DNA from: Solenopsis invicta
Taxonomy: Eukaryota; Arthropoda; Insecta; Hymenoptera; Formicidae
DNA: 64,000 bases
Direction: 5' to 3'
Assembly: GCF_016802725.1 (NCBI RefSeq)
Contig: NC_052678.1
Span: 5,300,501-5,364,500, forward strand
Shown here piece after piece: positions 11,710-24,227 of this stretch. Position numbers and translations under genes: made by a program. Numbering within the stretch: the stretch's first letter is position 1; every line of letters begins with the position of its first letter. A model generated the notes under the pieces. It saw only the letters and a program-made list of their open reading frames with translations, ran no database searches and was not told where the DNA came from.

Positions 11710-13900
11710 ACAAGATCAACATGTCTACAGAAAGGATCAAAAGACCTTTGCGTTCACGCAATATCATATTCCGTCTATAATTTTAGAGAAAATATTTTTC
11801 CATCGATTTATTCCATACGACTGGATGTTCCTCGATCTCCGTGTGAGTCCGTAAATGTTTTGCACACGCTTTACGATCATACTGTAGGAATCTCTGGCAT
11901 TAAGGTTGCCCAACAACGGTACCTTATCGAAAAATGTACAGGCTATCTCAAATTGCCCGTTGTATGACGCGGGATTGTTATTGTCTCTTGGAGATGAAAT
12001 CGCGTCACGCGTTTGCGAGTCCCTTTGAAGATACTCACCGAAATTATCCCGAGTCATCGCCAGGGCGTCGAGTAAAACTCGCCTCGTCACTTTCGCCGCA
12101 CGTTAACGTGCGGCGGCGCGATAAGATCTACGACCGCGTCGCGGATCCATCCGCCCGGCAGTTTTGCCGTTAGCCCTAATTTTTTTCGAGATCGCCGGAG
12201 AGTCCGGTAATTATTTTTTTTCGGGCTAAAAAAGAGAAAAAATTCTGCACGTCGCGGTAAATTCTGTCCAGTACGTTACCCCACGTAACATGCTCCATTA
12301 TCAAATGACCGTGGTGCACGCGGAGAGAGAAAGAGAGGAGGGGGGAGACTAACGAGCAGTCGCTGTCACTAACCGAGCCACCATAGCGTTCTGACATTTG
12401 TTGCGAGCGAGGCGTCTTAATGAGACTGGCGCGGACTGAAACGTTTGACGAAGAGACCCACCGACGGTTGCGAGACGGACGGACGGACGGCGCGATGATA
12501 AGCGGCCCAGATAAAGTCGCCGTGCCGTACGGAGAGCCGGCCGGAGGCGAGGCGCGAGTCTTGCACGACGGGCGTGCAAAAGCCGGGTATCATCGTGAAT
12601 AGGGAGCAATCAGATATCATTAGCGTTTTTATATAAGGCCGCGCGGTGTGCCTCGCGGTGGTTCCGCAAGGCCGCCAGCAACGGTTCCCACGCTCGCAGG
12701 TGAACCGATTTCTGCGATGGGATCGCCGCCGCCTAATCGCTGGATACATTTAATTCCCCTCGTTAGGGCATTAACGAGCGAGAGGTGAAAGATGATTTTC
12801 GCCAATGAATTATTGCTTCCCATCGCCGCGTTCGTTTTTCATCGCGTGTTGCGTGTTCTAGGCACGATTGGCGTTGTTGCCGGCCGCTTCTTTTTTCCAC
12901 CGTATTATTTCACGAACGCGCGTATATACCGCGATACGTAGCAACTAAAAATGCAACGGATTCAGACTCGAGACTATTGCGCGTCTTAATTTAGAAAAGT
13001 AACTCTTAGGAACTCTTTGGCCTCGATGTTCGCAATACATTTCGTAGTAGAATCGCATCGAAACGTGGCCTCCCATGTGAGGGAAAAATATTTTAACGAG
13101 CGGCAAAAGGAGAGAAAAGTTTTAATACTCATTTTGTATTATTATTGTAAATTGTTTTTTTCGAGCGTACACCTCCGTTCTGCGTTTTGCAGCTTTGACT
13201 GCGACTTGCGTTACGAGCGCATCGCGTTATAACGTCTCTCTTGTAAAATTATGACGATTTTTTACAACCTCCTACCGGCGTACTATCAATTTGCATTCCT
13301 ATCGTGTATTTTATGCGCGGGCATAAATAGTCATCCGGGTGTCACTTAGTTATTATATTCTCAATGTCCTGACCGTTTCAGCGGCACGTCCCTTTTATAC
13401 GCAAATTACATTTTTATCTAACGACGTGGCGAAAATCGACGTGGCGCACGACATTACGGCGGGAGAGGCCATGAATTATCGGCAAAAACGCATAATCCTA
13501 TATTTACGGCTTCTGAGAGGCGTAAAAGCAATTCGCGCGCGCGCGCCTATTATCTCGTTTTAACAGGCATTTTCTGAAATACTGCTGAATGACGGCGCGT
13601 CAGTAATCGACGATAGCGAGCGCGGTTATGGAGATTGGCGTCCGACGCGATTATCTCTCGCTTGAAATTGTCCTGTCGTCTCAAACACTCGACGCGCTGC
13701 CGCGCGCATCCGCGGCGTCACCGGTCGTCGTTTAGTGTTTCGTGAAAGCATGCGTTTGACGCGTAAAAAAAAACAAAAAAAAACCCGCTGCACCGGACAC
13801 TTTATATCATGATGACGTGCAACCGCTGAGACGCGTTTGCTTCGTGACAGACCCGGCCGCTCGTATCATTCATTAACTAAATTCTAATTGATTGTAGGTC
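11710..13900. other. Non-coding: AT-rich then CpG-rich
   Basis: A CpG-dense block at about 12000-12970 is followed by mixed sequence and another CpG-rich patch near 13560-13900. Frames of 60-110 codons on both strands overlap each other. A possible 3' splice-like TTTTGCAG lies at 13182-13189 without a matching donor context. An A-rich run interrupted by C is at 13767-13785. Nothing here is called as a gene. Confidence 0.55.
12094..12115. repeat. 22-bp perfect palindrome centred on GTTAAC
   Basis: The sequence reads identically on both strands over 22 bp (CGCCGCACGT followed by TAACGTGCGGCG, without spacer). It sits in a CpG-rich block. Perfect palindromes of this length can be dimeric protein binding sites or can extrude as cruciforms. 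No neighbouring gene suggests which, if either, applies. Confidence 0.85.
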
Positions 13901-16900
13901 GGCTCTGTGCGAAAATGACACACTCTCTCGCACACAAACACACAAGATGAAAAAAATTGTTTTTAAAAAATGTTTATTTATGAAATAAAAATAGATCTAA
14001 AAAATAGAAAGAAAACTAAAATACTTTAAATTCATTTAAAATATGTCTTTCTGGTTGCGCGGCTGCTGACATACTATCTGTTAGATAAGTTACTTTATAG
14101 TAACTATTAAGTATACGATCAAAGAGCGGTTGGACTTTACTAACTGGAATTATTATAATTAACTCGGATCGTGCGCGTAGCTTCGGCTTTTCAAATCATT
14201 TAGAATAGAGCGCGATCATAAAAGTGAATCGGCAGTATGACATTTCATCTCGTTAGGAGCCACTGGGTCTAATTGTCGATTAACGTGCTCGGGTCAGTTT
14301 ATCCCGGTGATTCGAGAGAGGATAATATGAATATATCCGGCACGGCGGGGAAAGAGTCCGCGTTAGGATTTTATGACGTATCGTCGATTTTACTGCCGCG
14401 CCGTTTTAAAGTCGTCGATGAGAGCGCGTCGGCTTTCAAACTATCTACGGATAATAAACCCAGGGGATATTACACTATTATCGTCCCGTACGTATTCTTA
14501 TTGCGATCCGAATGTATTATCGTATGCTGCGATGAGCCGGCGCGAATACCAGTTCGCGACTAGCTAACCGATACGCGCTCGCCGTTATTTGCCCATTAGA
14601 CCCGATCTTATCGATCGGAATCGTCTGAAACTAGATCCCCCACGACTGCGGAATCATTCACTTGCAGCAATGAAAACCTAATTACCCGATTATCGTCGCG
14701 ATCTCTCCCTCTCTTACCCCGTCTCTTTGTCCAATCTTTATCTCTGTATGTTTCACTTGACATCGTTGCAACATGTTTCACAGTAAGCGCGTTATTTTTG
14801 AATTTACATGAAATGCAATTGTTACGATTGGATTGATAAATATCTCGTATCTTCTAACAATTAAAAGGCGAAACTATCCGAACCATTTATTAAAAAATTC
14901 TTTTTTTAGATGATTTATTTATTTTTATTCTTTCTGTATAATTTTTTTTTTTTTACAATACTTGAATTTAATTCGACTTTAAATTATTTTGCCCATTGTT
15001 TTATTTTCTACATTATTTTCTCCCGCAAGGCATTACATTAGAATACCCGGTAAATTTCTCTTTCTTTCTCTTTTCTTCTGGTAGCTAGACGCGCACGCGA
15101 ATGCGATTGTGCTTCGCACCTCTGCCGATGTTTCCGATCAGAGTCTCGGTATCCTACGTACGGTAATCGCACGCGGTGCGGCTGTAACGAGTTTCAAATG
15201 AGATTCCGATGTTTTGTCCCGGTCGTAGGGTATTGCGTTTAACGGCGAAATCCCCGCAGCGGAGCTGGTCACGATGCTAACCGAGAGGCAGAAAACGGAC
15301 GCGCTGCGACAACAACAAAAAAATACGAAAGATTGGAAGAATGCGGGAAAGAGAAAGGGAGAGGAAGGAGAGACAGAAAAGATGAGCATATATGCGCACG
15401 CGGTGCGCGTTACCGCGAGCCGTTTTCTCTAATTCTCCGTGATTGATGGCGATTGGTGGATTTTTGTCCCGCCCGGCTAGGCGGCAGGTGATTACCGTAG
15501 GTAGACAGGCTATGGCTTCAGGTATCTTACCTGGACACGTATCTGCGGAATACGTCGCGCACGACGGTGCGAGCGAGCTCGGGCGCGATCGTTATAACGA
15601 GAAAGAGAGAGGAGACGGGAGAGGAAGATATTCGATAATAGCCGCCGATTGCGTAAAACATCCTCCCCGCGTGGCTCGTGGACGGGAACCGCGCGCGCGC
15701 GTGCGATTGAGTCGTTGATGTGGAAACGTGCAACGGGCAAATGGAGAAAAAGGAGTAAACGAGAAGGCGAGGGGAAGAAGGCGAGAGCGGGCAGACGGAG
15801 ACGCGAGCGAGCGTGTAATCGGCGTTTAATTTCACGCACGAGCCGCGACGTGTCATTACGACGATGGCGTACGTGACTCTGATACATCAACTTCTTCGGG
15901 GGTTGGTATGTCGTCGGTTTCTATGCCGATGGATTTTACCTTGTATATTCAGAATTGCGGAGGATACGCAGCGATGCCATTCTCGTCGAGATGCTGCATA
16001 CGACGCACGAGCGTTCTTCACTTTTTTATAACGACCGATGTATCATCGTTGTGCGTCTTTTCGCTTTTCCGAAGAATTTCGGGTGATGCAACAAATTTTC
16101 AAACTTTTATGTCGCTATTTGTAAAATAAACAAGAACGGCAGTTTTACAAATAAAATTGTAGAGAATTAATATAAAGAAATATATACATTTACAATTGCT
16201 ACAAATATGTTAGCGAAGAAATAAATCTTGAACGTTTGGCACATTACATCTTTCATTTACATTTCATTATCTGACAGCACACTCTTATTTGTGTTTTTAT
16301 TCTTACCTCTAATTTTATTTATTCATATGTTGACCGTTTGACATTTTTATTTGTACATTGTTGATCTAATCAGCTCAACTCACTGTATAATGTTCAAATT
16401 TATATCAGTTCGATAGTAATAAATGTCTTTCTACTGATTTTACATGTAATGCAGAAATATCACGAATTTTATTATATTCATATCTACAGCTTCAACAGTC
16501 GTTTCATCAGTCTTTCCAAATGAATCGCTTTTAGATAGGTCATTTAATTAATGATCATTTTGAGGAGGTCACATCACAATTTTAGGGAGAATATCTTTGA
16601 CATATTCGATATTCGATGATGGTTAAATAATGAATTTCGATAATATGATATACGCTCAGATTGGCTCCAAAGAGAGTCGAAACGTTCACCCAGAGATTAA
16701 AATAATGAAATAAAATATTTTTTAAACAAGTAATTACACTAATTACGCTCTTTATAACCGCGTTTTTTACTCTTACTAGCCTTTACGTGAGTTTATTCGA
16801 TAAATTGAGAGTCTATGTTATGATTAGATTTATGATTCATTAGAGAGATATTACACAATATAAAGAAAAATTCAATCGACGCTTTTACGAGACTATGTAT

Positions 16901-18330
16901 AGTGTAAACGAGTAATCGTCTATTCGATTCTGTGCTACTTAGCTACAATAATTAAACTACGCTTTTAATTCTGTTCAGGGTTCGCGATTGAGTTGAAATT
17001 TAACCTGAACCGGGTATTCAATACGCCATCATGATTGTCTACGGTGATTCGCCTGCGCACGTCGTTTGCGCGCGGAAAAATCTAACGAGATCACCAACGG
17101 CTCTTCAATCGCCCGCTTCGCTGGGCCCGCGATCGTAATTCCATCCGCTCCATCCACCTATCCGTATCCGCGTCGGAAAAATAAAAGCGGTAACCGCGCC
17201 GCCGCGACGGCGAACGTGGCTCGTTGGCCCCTGCGCTCCTTATTTCGCCCGCTCGTGCACGAGAAGTCGCTCTTAATTGCGCTGATATACGATTCGCCCG
17301 TAGACTTCGGGGCGCTATTTCATTCGACGCCGTTAACGTTACGCAGCGTTGCGATGCGAGACGAGACGAAACGATGCGACGGGACGGTACGATGCGATGC
17401 GATGCGATGCGATGCGGGGCCGTAAATTACCTCTAATCCTTCTCTCGCGCGTGCAGGACCTTCAACTCTTTTCCGATGTACAAAGAGTACTGAAAGAAAG
17501 TTGAAATTTCACGCCACCGCCGACGATATCGGAATCGCGCGTCTCGAGACTTAATCGATCATTTAGCGTCCTTAACGACCGCCCGATCGATCGATCGACC
17601 GATTCGATCAGACGGGCTGTTATTCGCGTTTTCATCGAACGTACTTACTCGTCAAGCGGACAATCGCCAGTTTTGGCATCGTTTTTTAATTTTCACGGTA
17701 CAACGGGGCAACAACCTCCGAACAAAAATTTTTTATTAATTTTTTTTTATAAGCTATATTGTTTGCAAGTGTCATGAAACGCCATCAATCTACGCGAGCA
17801 AATTTAGAAACTTATGCTGGACCACTTAACGCCTGTCAGTCTATCGCAGATCGCACATCGTCGTATTCGAACGATCTGCCTGCACGGTGTGGATATCGAA
17901 TAATTCACTGCAGCTATTTGTAATTCATTGAACGTCATGCGTTTTGTTCAGCGCCGCGCCGTGCATATTTGGTTCAGCGGATCGATGTTCGTTCGTTATC
18001 TCTGGTGCAGAGAGAGAAAATGATGATTGTCGTTATTGATTGCGTTTTCACGATTGATGGTAACCCGCAAGTGGTGCGCGAGATTTATCTTTAGTTGATA
18101 GGACACCATTTAGTAATTAAAATCATTAGTCGCGTATCGTTAGGTATTTAATTGCATCCTGAAATGGATATAGATAATCGATACCTCAGTGGCTTATTCC
18201 ACTATTCTGTAATTGAAGACAGGTAAATGAGATAAAATACACAGAACAATAAAATTCGCACTCGTGTTATACGCACGTAATATCGGAAATTTATAAATAT
18301 AGATACGTTTGCATTAAATAATTATACGAT
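13900..18330. other. Non-coding: AT-rich spacers and two CpG-rich blocks
   Basis: CpG-rich DNA lies at about 15080-15900 and 17040-17660. Most of 13900-15060, 16130-16980 and 17690-18330 is AT-rich. The block at 15440-15890 has frames of 91-126 codons in both directions that are mirror shadows rich in Arg and Ser. The plus frame at 14273-14563 (96 codons) has a more ordinary composition but no recognisable motif. A short ATCG run is at 17583-17598. Confidence 0.55.
17391..17416. repeat. (GATGC)n pentanucleotide repeat
   Basis: Five consecutive GATGC units. They are preceded from about 17351 by diverged relatives (GATGCGAGAC, GATGCGACGG), which suggests the array grew from this local sequence. 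Confidence 0.85.
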
Positions 18331-18332
18331 TT

Positions 18333-18575
18333 AAAAGAAAGACAAATATCTAAAAATATTTAGATACAGATTTGAAAATAATTTCGTTGGACCACCAAAA
18401 TAATTATGAAGGACGTTCAAGCTTATGATGAGAAATGCTACGAAAAGTTTTAACGTTCTAGCAACCAGTTTGAGCATCTTACATAATTACTTTTATGGTC
18501 TATCAAGAATTATTTTCAGATCTATAACCACTTAAATTTTTTAACACTTTGGCAAAACTGTTCTTTCCATGTCGC
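18333..18575. mobile_element. Family A palindromic MITE, copy A2
   Basis: The left arm has ATATCTAAAAATATTTAGATACAG and the right arm has the inverted equivalent ending in AAAACTGTTCTTTCCATG. The inner parts AATAATTATGAAGGACGTTCAAGC and GAGCATCTTACATAATTA also pair. This copy keeps the TCTAAAAAT segment that A1 lost on its left side, so it helps define the full-length form. No open frame. Confidence 0.75.
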
Positions 18576-20594
18576 CTAAATATATTTACTTCGCTTCAAT
18601 AGTCAATAAAGAGATAAAGAGATATCCTAAATGAAATAGTGCGTATTTTGCAATCCAAATATTATAATATATTCAGTTAGAAGATAAATTAATCTATATG
18701 TATTTATCAGTATTTATGCAGTTAGCACATGTCTATTGGTAGCCGAGCGCAAAGATCTGGACGTGAGAGAGTTTGCGGAAAGAATCTCGTGCCACGTATT
18801 AACGAAACATAGAACCGTTGGCTCGGCGGATTTACAACTGCTTGCGCTTCGGCGATATTTTATCGCCTATAAAAATCATCGAGAATCGATAGAAGATTCG
18901 TGTCGTAACTACCACCAGAGTCGCGCGTCATTCGTGTCGAACAGATCATATGTTCTCTTAAAAATAAAATCACGTAGCGACGCGACGAATTTCGATCTCT
19001 CGCAAGAAAGGAATTAAAACGCCCCGATATTGTACGAGGCTGTTGACCGAAACTTTGATTAAGAAAGTTTTCAGCAATTTTTTAAAGGCGGTCGTTCATT
19101 AAATTAGCCATGCGTGCGAGAGAGGACTCGGGAACGACGTTTATGAATTTCTAAAACAGCGTTTAAGAAGTCGTCGTTTAAAAAGATGTGCAAAAAGCGT
19201 GATGAGGCGGGAGAGGCTCAGGGGAGGGACCGAGCCGCATTATCAAGATGACGCTGCGAAATATTGTTGCGCGATGCCGGCGGTGCTAGCGGAACCTCAG
19301 CAACAGCTGCGGTAGCCATAATCCGTCTATTTCTCGAGCTAGCTTTTGTGAAGCCGCGTATCGAATGATTTCGATTTCCTCATGCGCGCTCGGTATGCTC
19401 CCGGAGGCGAGAATAAAAGCCCCGAAAGGAAGACGCCTTGGCTGAACGGAGGCTGCGACCGAAATACTCTCGTAAATAAATATAAATTAAATGTGACATA
19501 AATTTATAATATAAAATAATATTTTACATTTATTTATAACGTTGATATAATTTTATATTTATAATATAGATTTATTTCATAATTTAATCTAAAATCTTAA
19601 TCTAAAATTCACAATGGTAAGACATTTATGAATAAAATTTTTTTTTAATATAATTTTTAGACCGAAACAAATTTTCTTACTCACTTTGAAAAAAGAGAAT
19701 CTCTTCTTCGAGAAAAAGTTACATGTAAGATAATCTGAAGAATTGAAACGAAACCGAATTATTGATCGTCTTTGGAAGTTCAGCCGTAGAATAGGACAAT
19801 TCTAAACCATACAATATATATATTTTAGAGGATCGTAAACCGTGATAAGTGAAATTGAATAATGCAATAAAGTTGTTGTCGAACCGCCGCGTAAACAAGT
19901 TGAAAATACCTCGGCGCATAATGCGAGTACTCGCGCAAAAATCACGCGACTCTTCTTGCACGTAGTACGGTGGCGCGGGGCGTTAATTGACGTTCTTAGG
20001 AAAATGCGCCATCGACGCGAGGGACGACGCGCGCTTCTCTCTCGTTCATTACGCATTTAATGCGAAGTCCCTTAAGTCCCTTGAGTCTTAAAGAGCCTAG
20101 ACGGTGCGCTCGAGGGGCGGGGCTCGTCTAGTGCGTGATTTTATACCCGATTTAATTGCGGGTGTTGCGCGCAATGCCTTTTTTCCACCGATCCTTTTTC
20201 TCCGCTGGCCACCATCGTGACCGCATGTGCGCTCTCTCTTTCTCTCTTTTTCCCTTTAAGCCTGTGGCCCCGTGTTGATTTTATTCCGACCGTCCGGCGC
20301 GCCTGTGACGGACGTGAAGAACGAGCCTCGCAAACTTTGTTAGCGCGCGAACGAGCCCCGAGCAAAAAAGCGGCCGCATCGCGCGTTTTCCCTGTATGAA
20401 ATATTCGCAGCGTACGGTGACGAGAATCCACCTTTCAACATTCTGCTCGAGCATTCCGTCAGAAATGAAACTAAACTACTTAGGTGAAACTGGAGAAACT
20501 TGAGTTTGAAAGGAGAGAAAAATGAATAATAAAGATTAAAAGAACAAAAGGAAAGATAAGACACAGCAAGGAATAAGAATTTTTTTTCTGCGCG
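18576..20594. other. Non-coding, mixed composition
   Basis: Mixed to CpG-rich DNA at 18730-19470 and 19900-20430 with AT-rich DNA between. The plus frame at 18736-19017 (93 codons) has a fairly ordinary amino-acid composition but no family I can name and no paired splice sites. A pyrimidine-rich stretch at 20231-20262 ends in TTTAAG rather than a good acceptor. Nothing is called as a gene. Confidence 0.5.
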
Positions 20595-20728
20595 CATTGA
20601 GAAAAAAGTTGTTAATCTGATTGAATTTCTGTAATTTAAGCATTTTTATATATTTAACTTAAATACATAAATGCTTGACTTGAAGGAAAATCAAGTTGAA
20701 AAATTTAGTCAAATCAATTTTTTTAGTG
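20595..20728. mobile_element. Possible family B relative, 134 bp (B3)
   Basis: The left end CATTGAGAAAAAAGTTG and the right end, read inverted as CACTAAAAAAATTGATTTG, resemble the ends of the family B elements at 43.3 and 51.8 kb. TA follows the right end. The centre is itself a strong hairpin: 20638-20657 (AAGCATTT...ATTTAA) pairs with 20659-20676 (TTAAAT...AAATGCTT). The whole unit could fold back on itself. It is shorter than the other copies and the ends were matched by eye. Confidence 0.45.
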
Positions 20729-20729
20729 T

Positions 20730-22950
20730 ATTTGGCATTTTTGTTTTTTATTTGGGGAAATGATAGATGAATATATTTTTTTAATATTTCTTTGTGATAT
20801 GCCTCTACTGTGAATGTAAAATATTACTTCTCGCCTCGAAAAATTCATCATCCTCCGCTGTATCCTGTTCGGATTTATTCGCGGAGGAGCTAGAAATTTG
20901 CACGGAGTAATGAGACACCTGACGCTTCTCGTTTCCTGTCAGACATCTCAGGGAGAAAGCTGCTAATCGTTAATATCTTGCGGCAAAAATAATTGATGAA
21001 TTTGTTGGCGCAGATCGGACTCACATATGGCGATAAGTTTCTCCGCAACCGTGCGTCGTTAATATTACCGGATGATGCGTGCCATAAATTGACGTTAACC
21101 TGTCTTTTGTGGGTAAATTTTTTTAATTTAGGCTCCTTAGCATTTAGAAGAAGTGTAATTCCACGACTTCTTGCCCGTACGTAATGAAATACTATTTCGG
21201 CACGTGAAGAGAAATATGCTGTTAGGAAGAGAAGCTATTTGCGAGGTATAGAGAAAGGCTCTTAGAAACCATTATTAAATAGACGGTAAATACCGTAGGA
21301 ACTCGTCAATTTCAATACATTTCTGAACGTCCGTCGTAGATTTTTAATCGATCCGTAAATTACCCGTAGTAGCGCCACGCTCGGATTACGGGGAATCCTC
21401 TTATCGATCTCACGCGTGGAAGGGACACGCTGACGGCTACCTGTCGTCCGCGATGTACCTTGCGGAGCGGATCCGGACGGCCAGTGCGGCCGTGCACCGA
21501 GGACCCGAGGGCGAAGTCGTCGCGCGTCGTGCAGCAGCCGTGTAACCGGGGCCGGTCGGTCCGATCGCTGATATCTCAAATAGACACGTTAACGTAGGCT
21601 CTCTGCTATGAGCCTAAGGGCGTCCATGAGGATCGGCCAACGTTCTCCGGTACCTTGTAATACCCTGTAAGCCACGTCCGGGGCCTCCTCGCGTCCCCCT
21701 CTCGCCCCCTCTTCTCGTTCTCTCTTTCTCCTGTCTTCGTCGCACCTCGACCGCCGCCGCTGCGCTGCGCCGCGCCGTGTGGTGCACCTCGCCGGTGGTT
21801 GTGTGCTTGCAACGCGGCCGAGCTGCAAGCCGACCTACCGTTATCCGGTTAACGAGCTACCACCGCTATATACACCGACCGCTCGGCCAGGCATTGCGCA
21901 TGCACGAAATGTATACGTGGGAACCGGAATTGGTGAGCGGTAGAGTAAGTGAGCCTAGGGACCCTGAGGAGAGCCGCGCATCCTCCCGCCGCTGAGAAAG
22001 GACGAAGGTCTCACCGATCGCGACGGCGAGGCGGCGGCGACTACACCACTCCTGCAGATTGCGAAAGGTAGCTGATTCACCGCGCGGGTCATTAGACCGC
22101 CCTGCGGACCACCCTGTCGCGACTGATCATCGATCAGTCCTTTACTTTACATTAATGTTCACCCTGCGGATGTTAATAAATCCACAAGATGTGATTTCTC
22201 TTGTAGATTTATTTATGCGCGAAAATTTTGCGATAGGAATTCGCGATAGCTGTCGCCTTCTGCCTTTTATTCGCGCAGTTAATAACGCTATTCATTTAGA
22301 TTTTGTTTCATACTAATATTTAATCTATAAAATTTTATTCTTAATTTTTAATACAATATATTAAACGTTTATTAGAAATAATATAATAAGATACCTTTCG
22401 TATCTTGGGTTAATAAAACTAAATGTATTTAATACTATGCTTTACAACTGCTTTATCTTGCATCGTTAAAACACGCATAAAATTTTCTTTGAATAGAAGA
22501 AGTATAAATGTTGGGAGAAAGAATGAAAATCGATGTGCTTTCTTACATAATTATTTATCTGAGTTGATGATCAAAGACACGTCGCGTCGTCTGGGAATAT
22601 AACTGGCAGTCGAATTTTTGTACGTCTCGTTACGCAGGTTATCGTACAGACTTGTTATCTCGCACGGGCACGCAAAGAGCGACTCCTAAGGTCGTTAGGT
22701 TCGTAAGCTTATTATCGTTTGTGCGATTATAACGTGGACTCTTCGTAACAAATGAGATATAAACGTGGGAACTAAACTTGGACAGAATGAGGGGCCAGCG
22801 TCTCTCAATGACAGGCACAGCTCATTGAGATCCCCGATTGTGAGAAAGAACGATTGCCTCTCTCGCGTTGTAGATCATGTACATTTATTAATGCGCGAAC
22901 TTGTACATTTTGTCGCTCGGAATTAAAGCGAGCTTTTACACTTCATTGCG
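20730..22950. other. Non-coding: CpG-rich core with AT-rich flanks
   Basis: AT-rich at 20730-20830 and 22310-22560, CpG-rich at about 21250-22130. The core contains frames on both strands (for example 21262-21579 minus, 105 codons, and 21777-21995 plus, 72 codons) that are Arg-rich and not recognisable. This stretch precedes the splice-like signals at 22.96 kb. Confidence 0.55.
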
Positions 22951-22959
22951 CTTTGTTTC

Positions 22960-23003
22960 TTGCGCGCGTTACTCATTGTTATTATTTTCTGTTTCAGGTA
23001 AGT
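22960..23003 (+). promoter_or_regulatory. Candidate recursive splice site (3' and 5' sites fused)
   Basis: A pyrimidine-rich stretch ends in TTTCAG at 22992-22997 and is followed without any spacer by a consensus donor, GTAAGT, at 22998-23003. A possible branch-point sequence CTCAT lies about 24 nt upstream. The order polypyrimidine, CAG, GTAAGT is the motif known for ratchet points in long Drosophila introns, where the acceptor is used and the regenerated donor then splices again. It is the only CAG/GTAAGT juxtaposition I found on either strand that also has a pyrimidine tract. That the region is transcribed is inference. Confidence 0.45.
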
Positions 23004-23039
23004 CTCCATCAGACGATAAAACGCTCTACCTCATGCGCG
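22998..23039 (+). other. Candidate 42-nt microexon or recursive-splice exon
   Basis: The 42 nt between the acceptor CAG (ending 22997) and a second consensus donor GTAAGT (23040-23045) could be a cassette microexon. Its length is a multiple of three and the frame starting at its first base is open for all 14 codons. The other two frames were not needed for the argument. Together with the donor at its own first bases this matches the layout of recursive-splice exons, in which two competing donors decide skipping or inclusion. Coding use is not shown. Confidence 0.35.
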
Positions 23040-23045
23040 GTAAGT

Positions 23046-24032
23046 CACATATGACCTCGCGTACTCTGTTTTACTTTCGATTCGAATAAAGCAAGCGAGA
23101 TCCTTTCGCCGGGAAGAAAGCCATCACGCTCTCCTTCGTATCAGAAAAATCTGTCGACCATCACGTGTAGGGAAACGAGCAACGCGTTCTTGGAAGATTT
23201 AAGATCGCGTATTGTCAGATCGCGATAACGCAATCTCGTGGCCTTGCATACGCGTCGGCAACGTGTGCGTTGCAATGAGTTATTGATAGAAAAATCGCCA
23301 AAGCGAGCCTTTGTCTTAAGCTTGCCACGTATAAATCCTTGTACTTTGAATCCGCGAATTCATGGATTTACAAAACATTAAGAAATTCGGACTATTAAGT
23401 GATAAAATAAAATTAAAAATGAGATTTTTGACGAGAATAAATTACGAGATAGAAGGTTAGTAATTTCTGGGTGTGTCAATTTTAATTTCGCATTTGAATG
23501 CTATATAGTGAAAAAAATGAAGGAAAGAAATTTTGAACGCAAAATTGAAGATTTTCCTCCGTCATGATAATTTCGTCTCCCTCTATTTTCCGTATAGTGA
23601 CTCTACACGCGCCAATTTGCGCATCTCGCTCCGTTCTTGCGGATTAGCGAGCGGAGTGGCATTATGCTCCGCGATTCCTGTCCGTTCTTTCCCTCGCGTC
23701 GTATACTTGCGACCGCCACCGCCGCCGCCGGTGTGTGTCAGCGTCTAACTCGCTGTGCATCTGATAGTGACCGACTCACGCCCGTAGATTGCCCGTAGAT
23801 TCAGAACGCCGATTTAGTTTTCTCGTAGACGGATTGAATCGTCACTACTATCGCCGCTGACGAGTTATCGAATCGTAATAAATCGACGCGGAGTTGAAGC
23901 AACACTTACATCTTCGATAATAAATAATTACTTGAGACGTAAGCAAAATTTGTATCGATATTCGGAAAGGCATTTTCAACGTATTATAATAACGATGGAG
24001 AATATTATCACTAAAGAAATTTGATTGTGTTA
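23046..24032. other. Non-coding spacer
   Basis: Mixed DNA to 23330, AT-rich at 23330-23530, then a moderately CpG-rich patch with a short CCG run near 23713-23730. A small tandem duplication (CCCGTAGATTG) lies at about 23782-23803. No gene, RNA or larger repeat was recognised before the mariner-like remnant. Confidence 0.5.
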
Positions 24033-24227
24033 GGTCATTTACGAAATAAGGTTATAGAACTTTTTTCGGTACTTCTAGTATTACAAAAGATAATACAATA
24101 CTTTGAAGTGTTATTCAGTCTCCGTTATGGATGACACAGTTCCAGACTGTTGGTAGTTCACCAACACCATTAGGAACTCCATTTCCAAGCTGTAAAACGT
24201 TCATACTACTTTATTTCGTAAATGGCT
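24033..24227 (-). mobile_element. Internally deleted mariner-like element
   Basis: Inverted ends GGTCATTTACGAAATAAGGTTAT (left) and AGCCATTTACGAAATAAAGTAGT (right, read inverted) are bordered by TA on both sides, as in Tc1/mariner insertions. Read on the minus strand, one frame between them gives ELPTVWNCVIHNGD followed by a stop. This resembles the usual last residues of mariner transposases (LP..W..C/V I...G.Y). Only about 195 bp remain, so the catalytic DDD region is gone and the copy cannot move by itself. The C-terminal match is from memory of the family pattern and needs a search. Confidence 0.6.

Noticed and set aside
15515..15535. Minus-strand CCAG/GTAAGA donor-like sequence
   Set aside because: No pyrimidine tract and no open frame on its exon side. 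Isolated donors of this strength are expected by chance in 64 kb.
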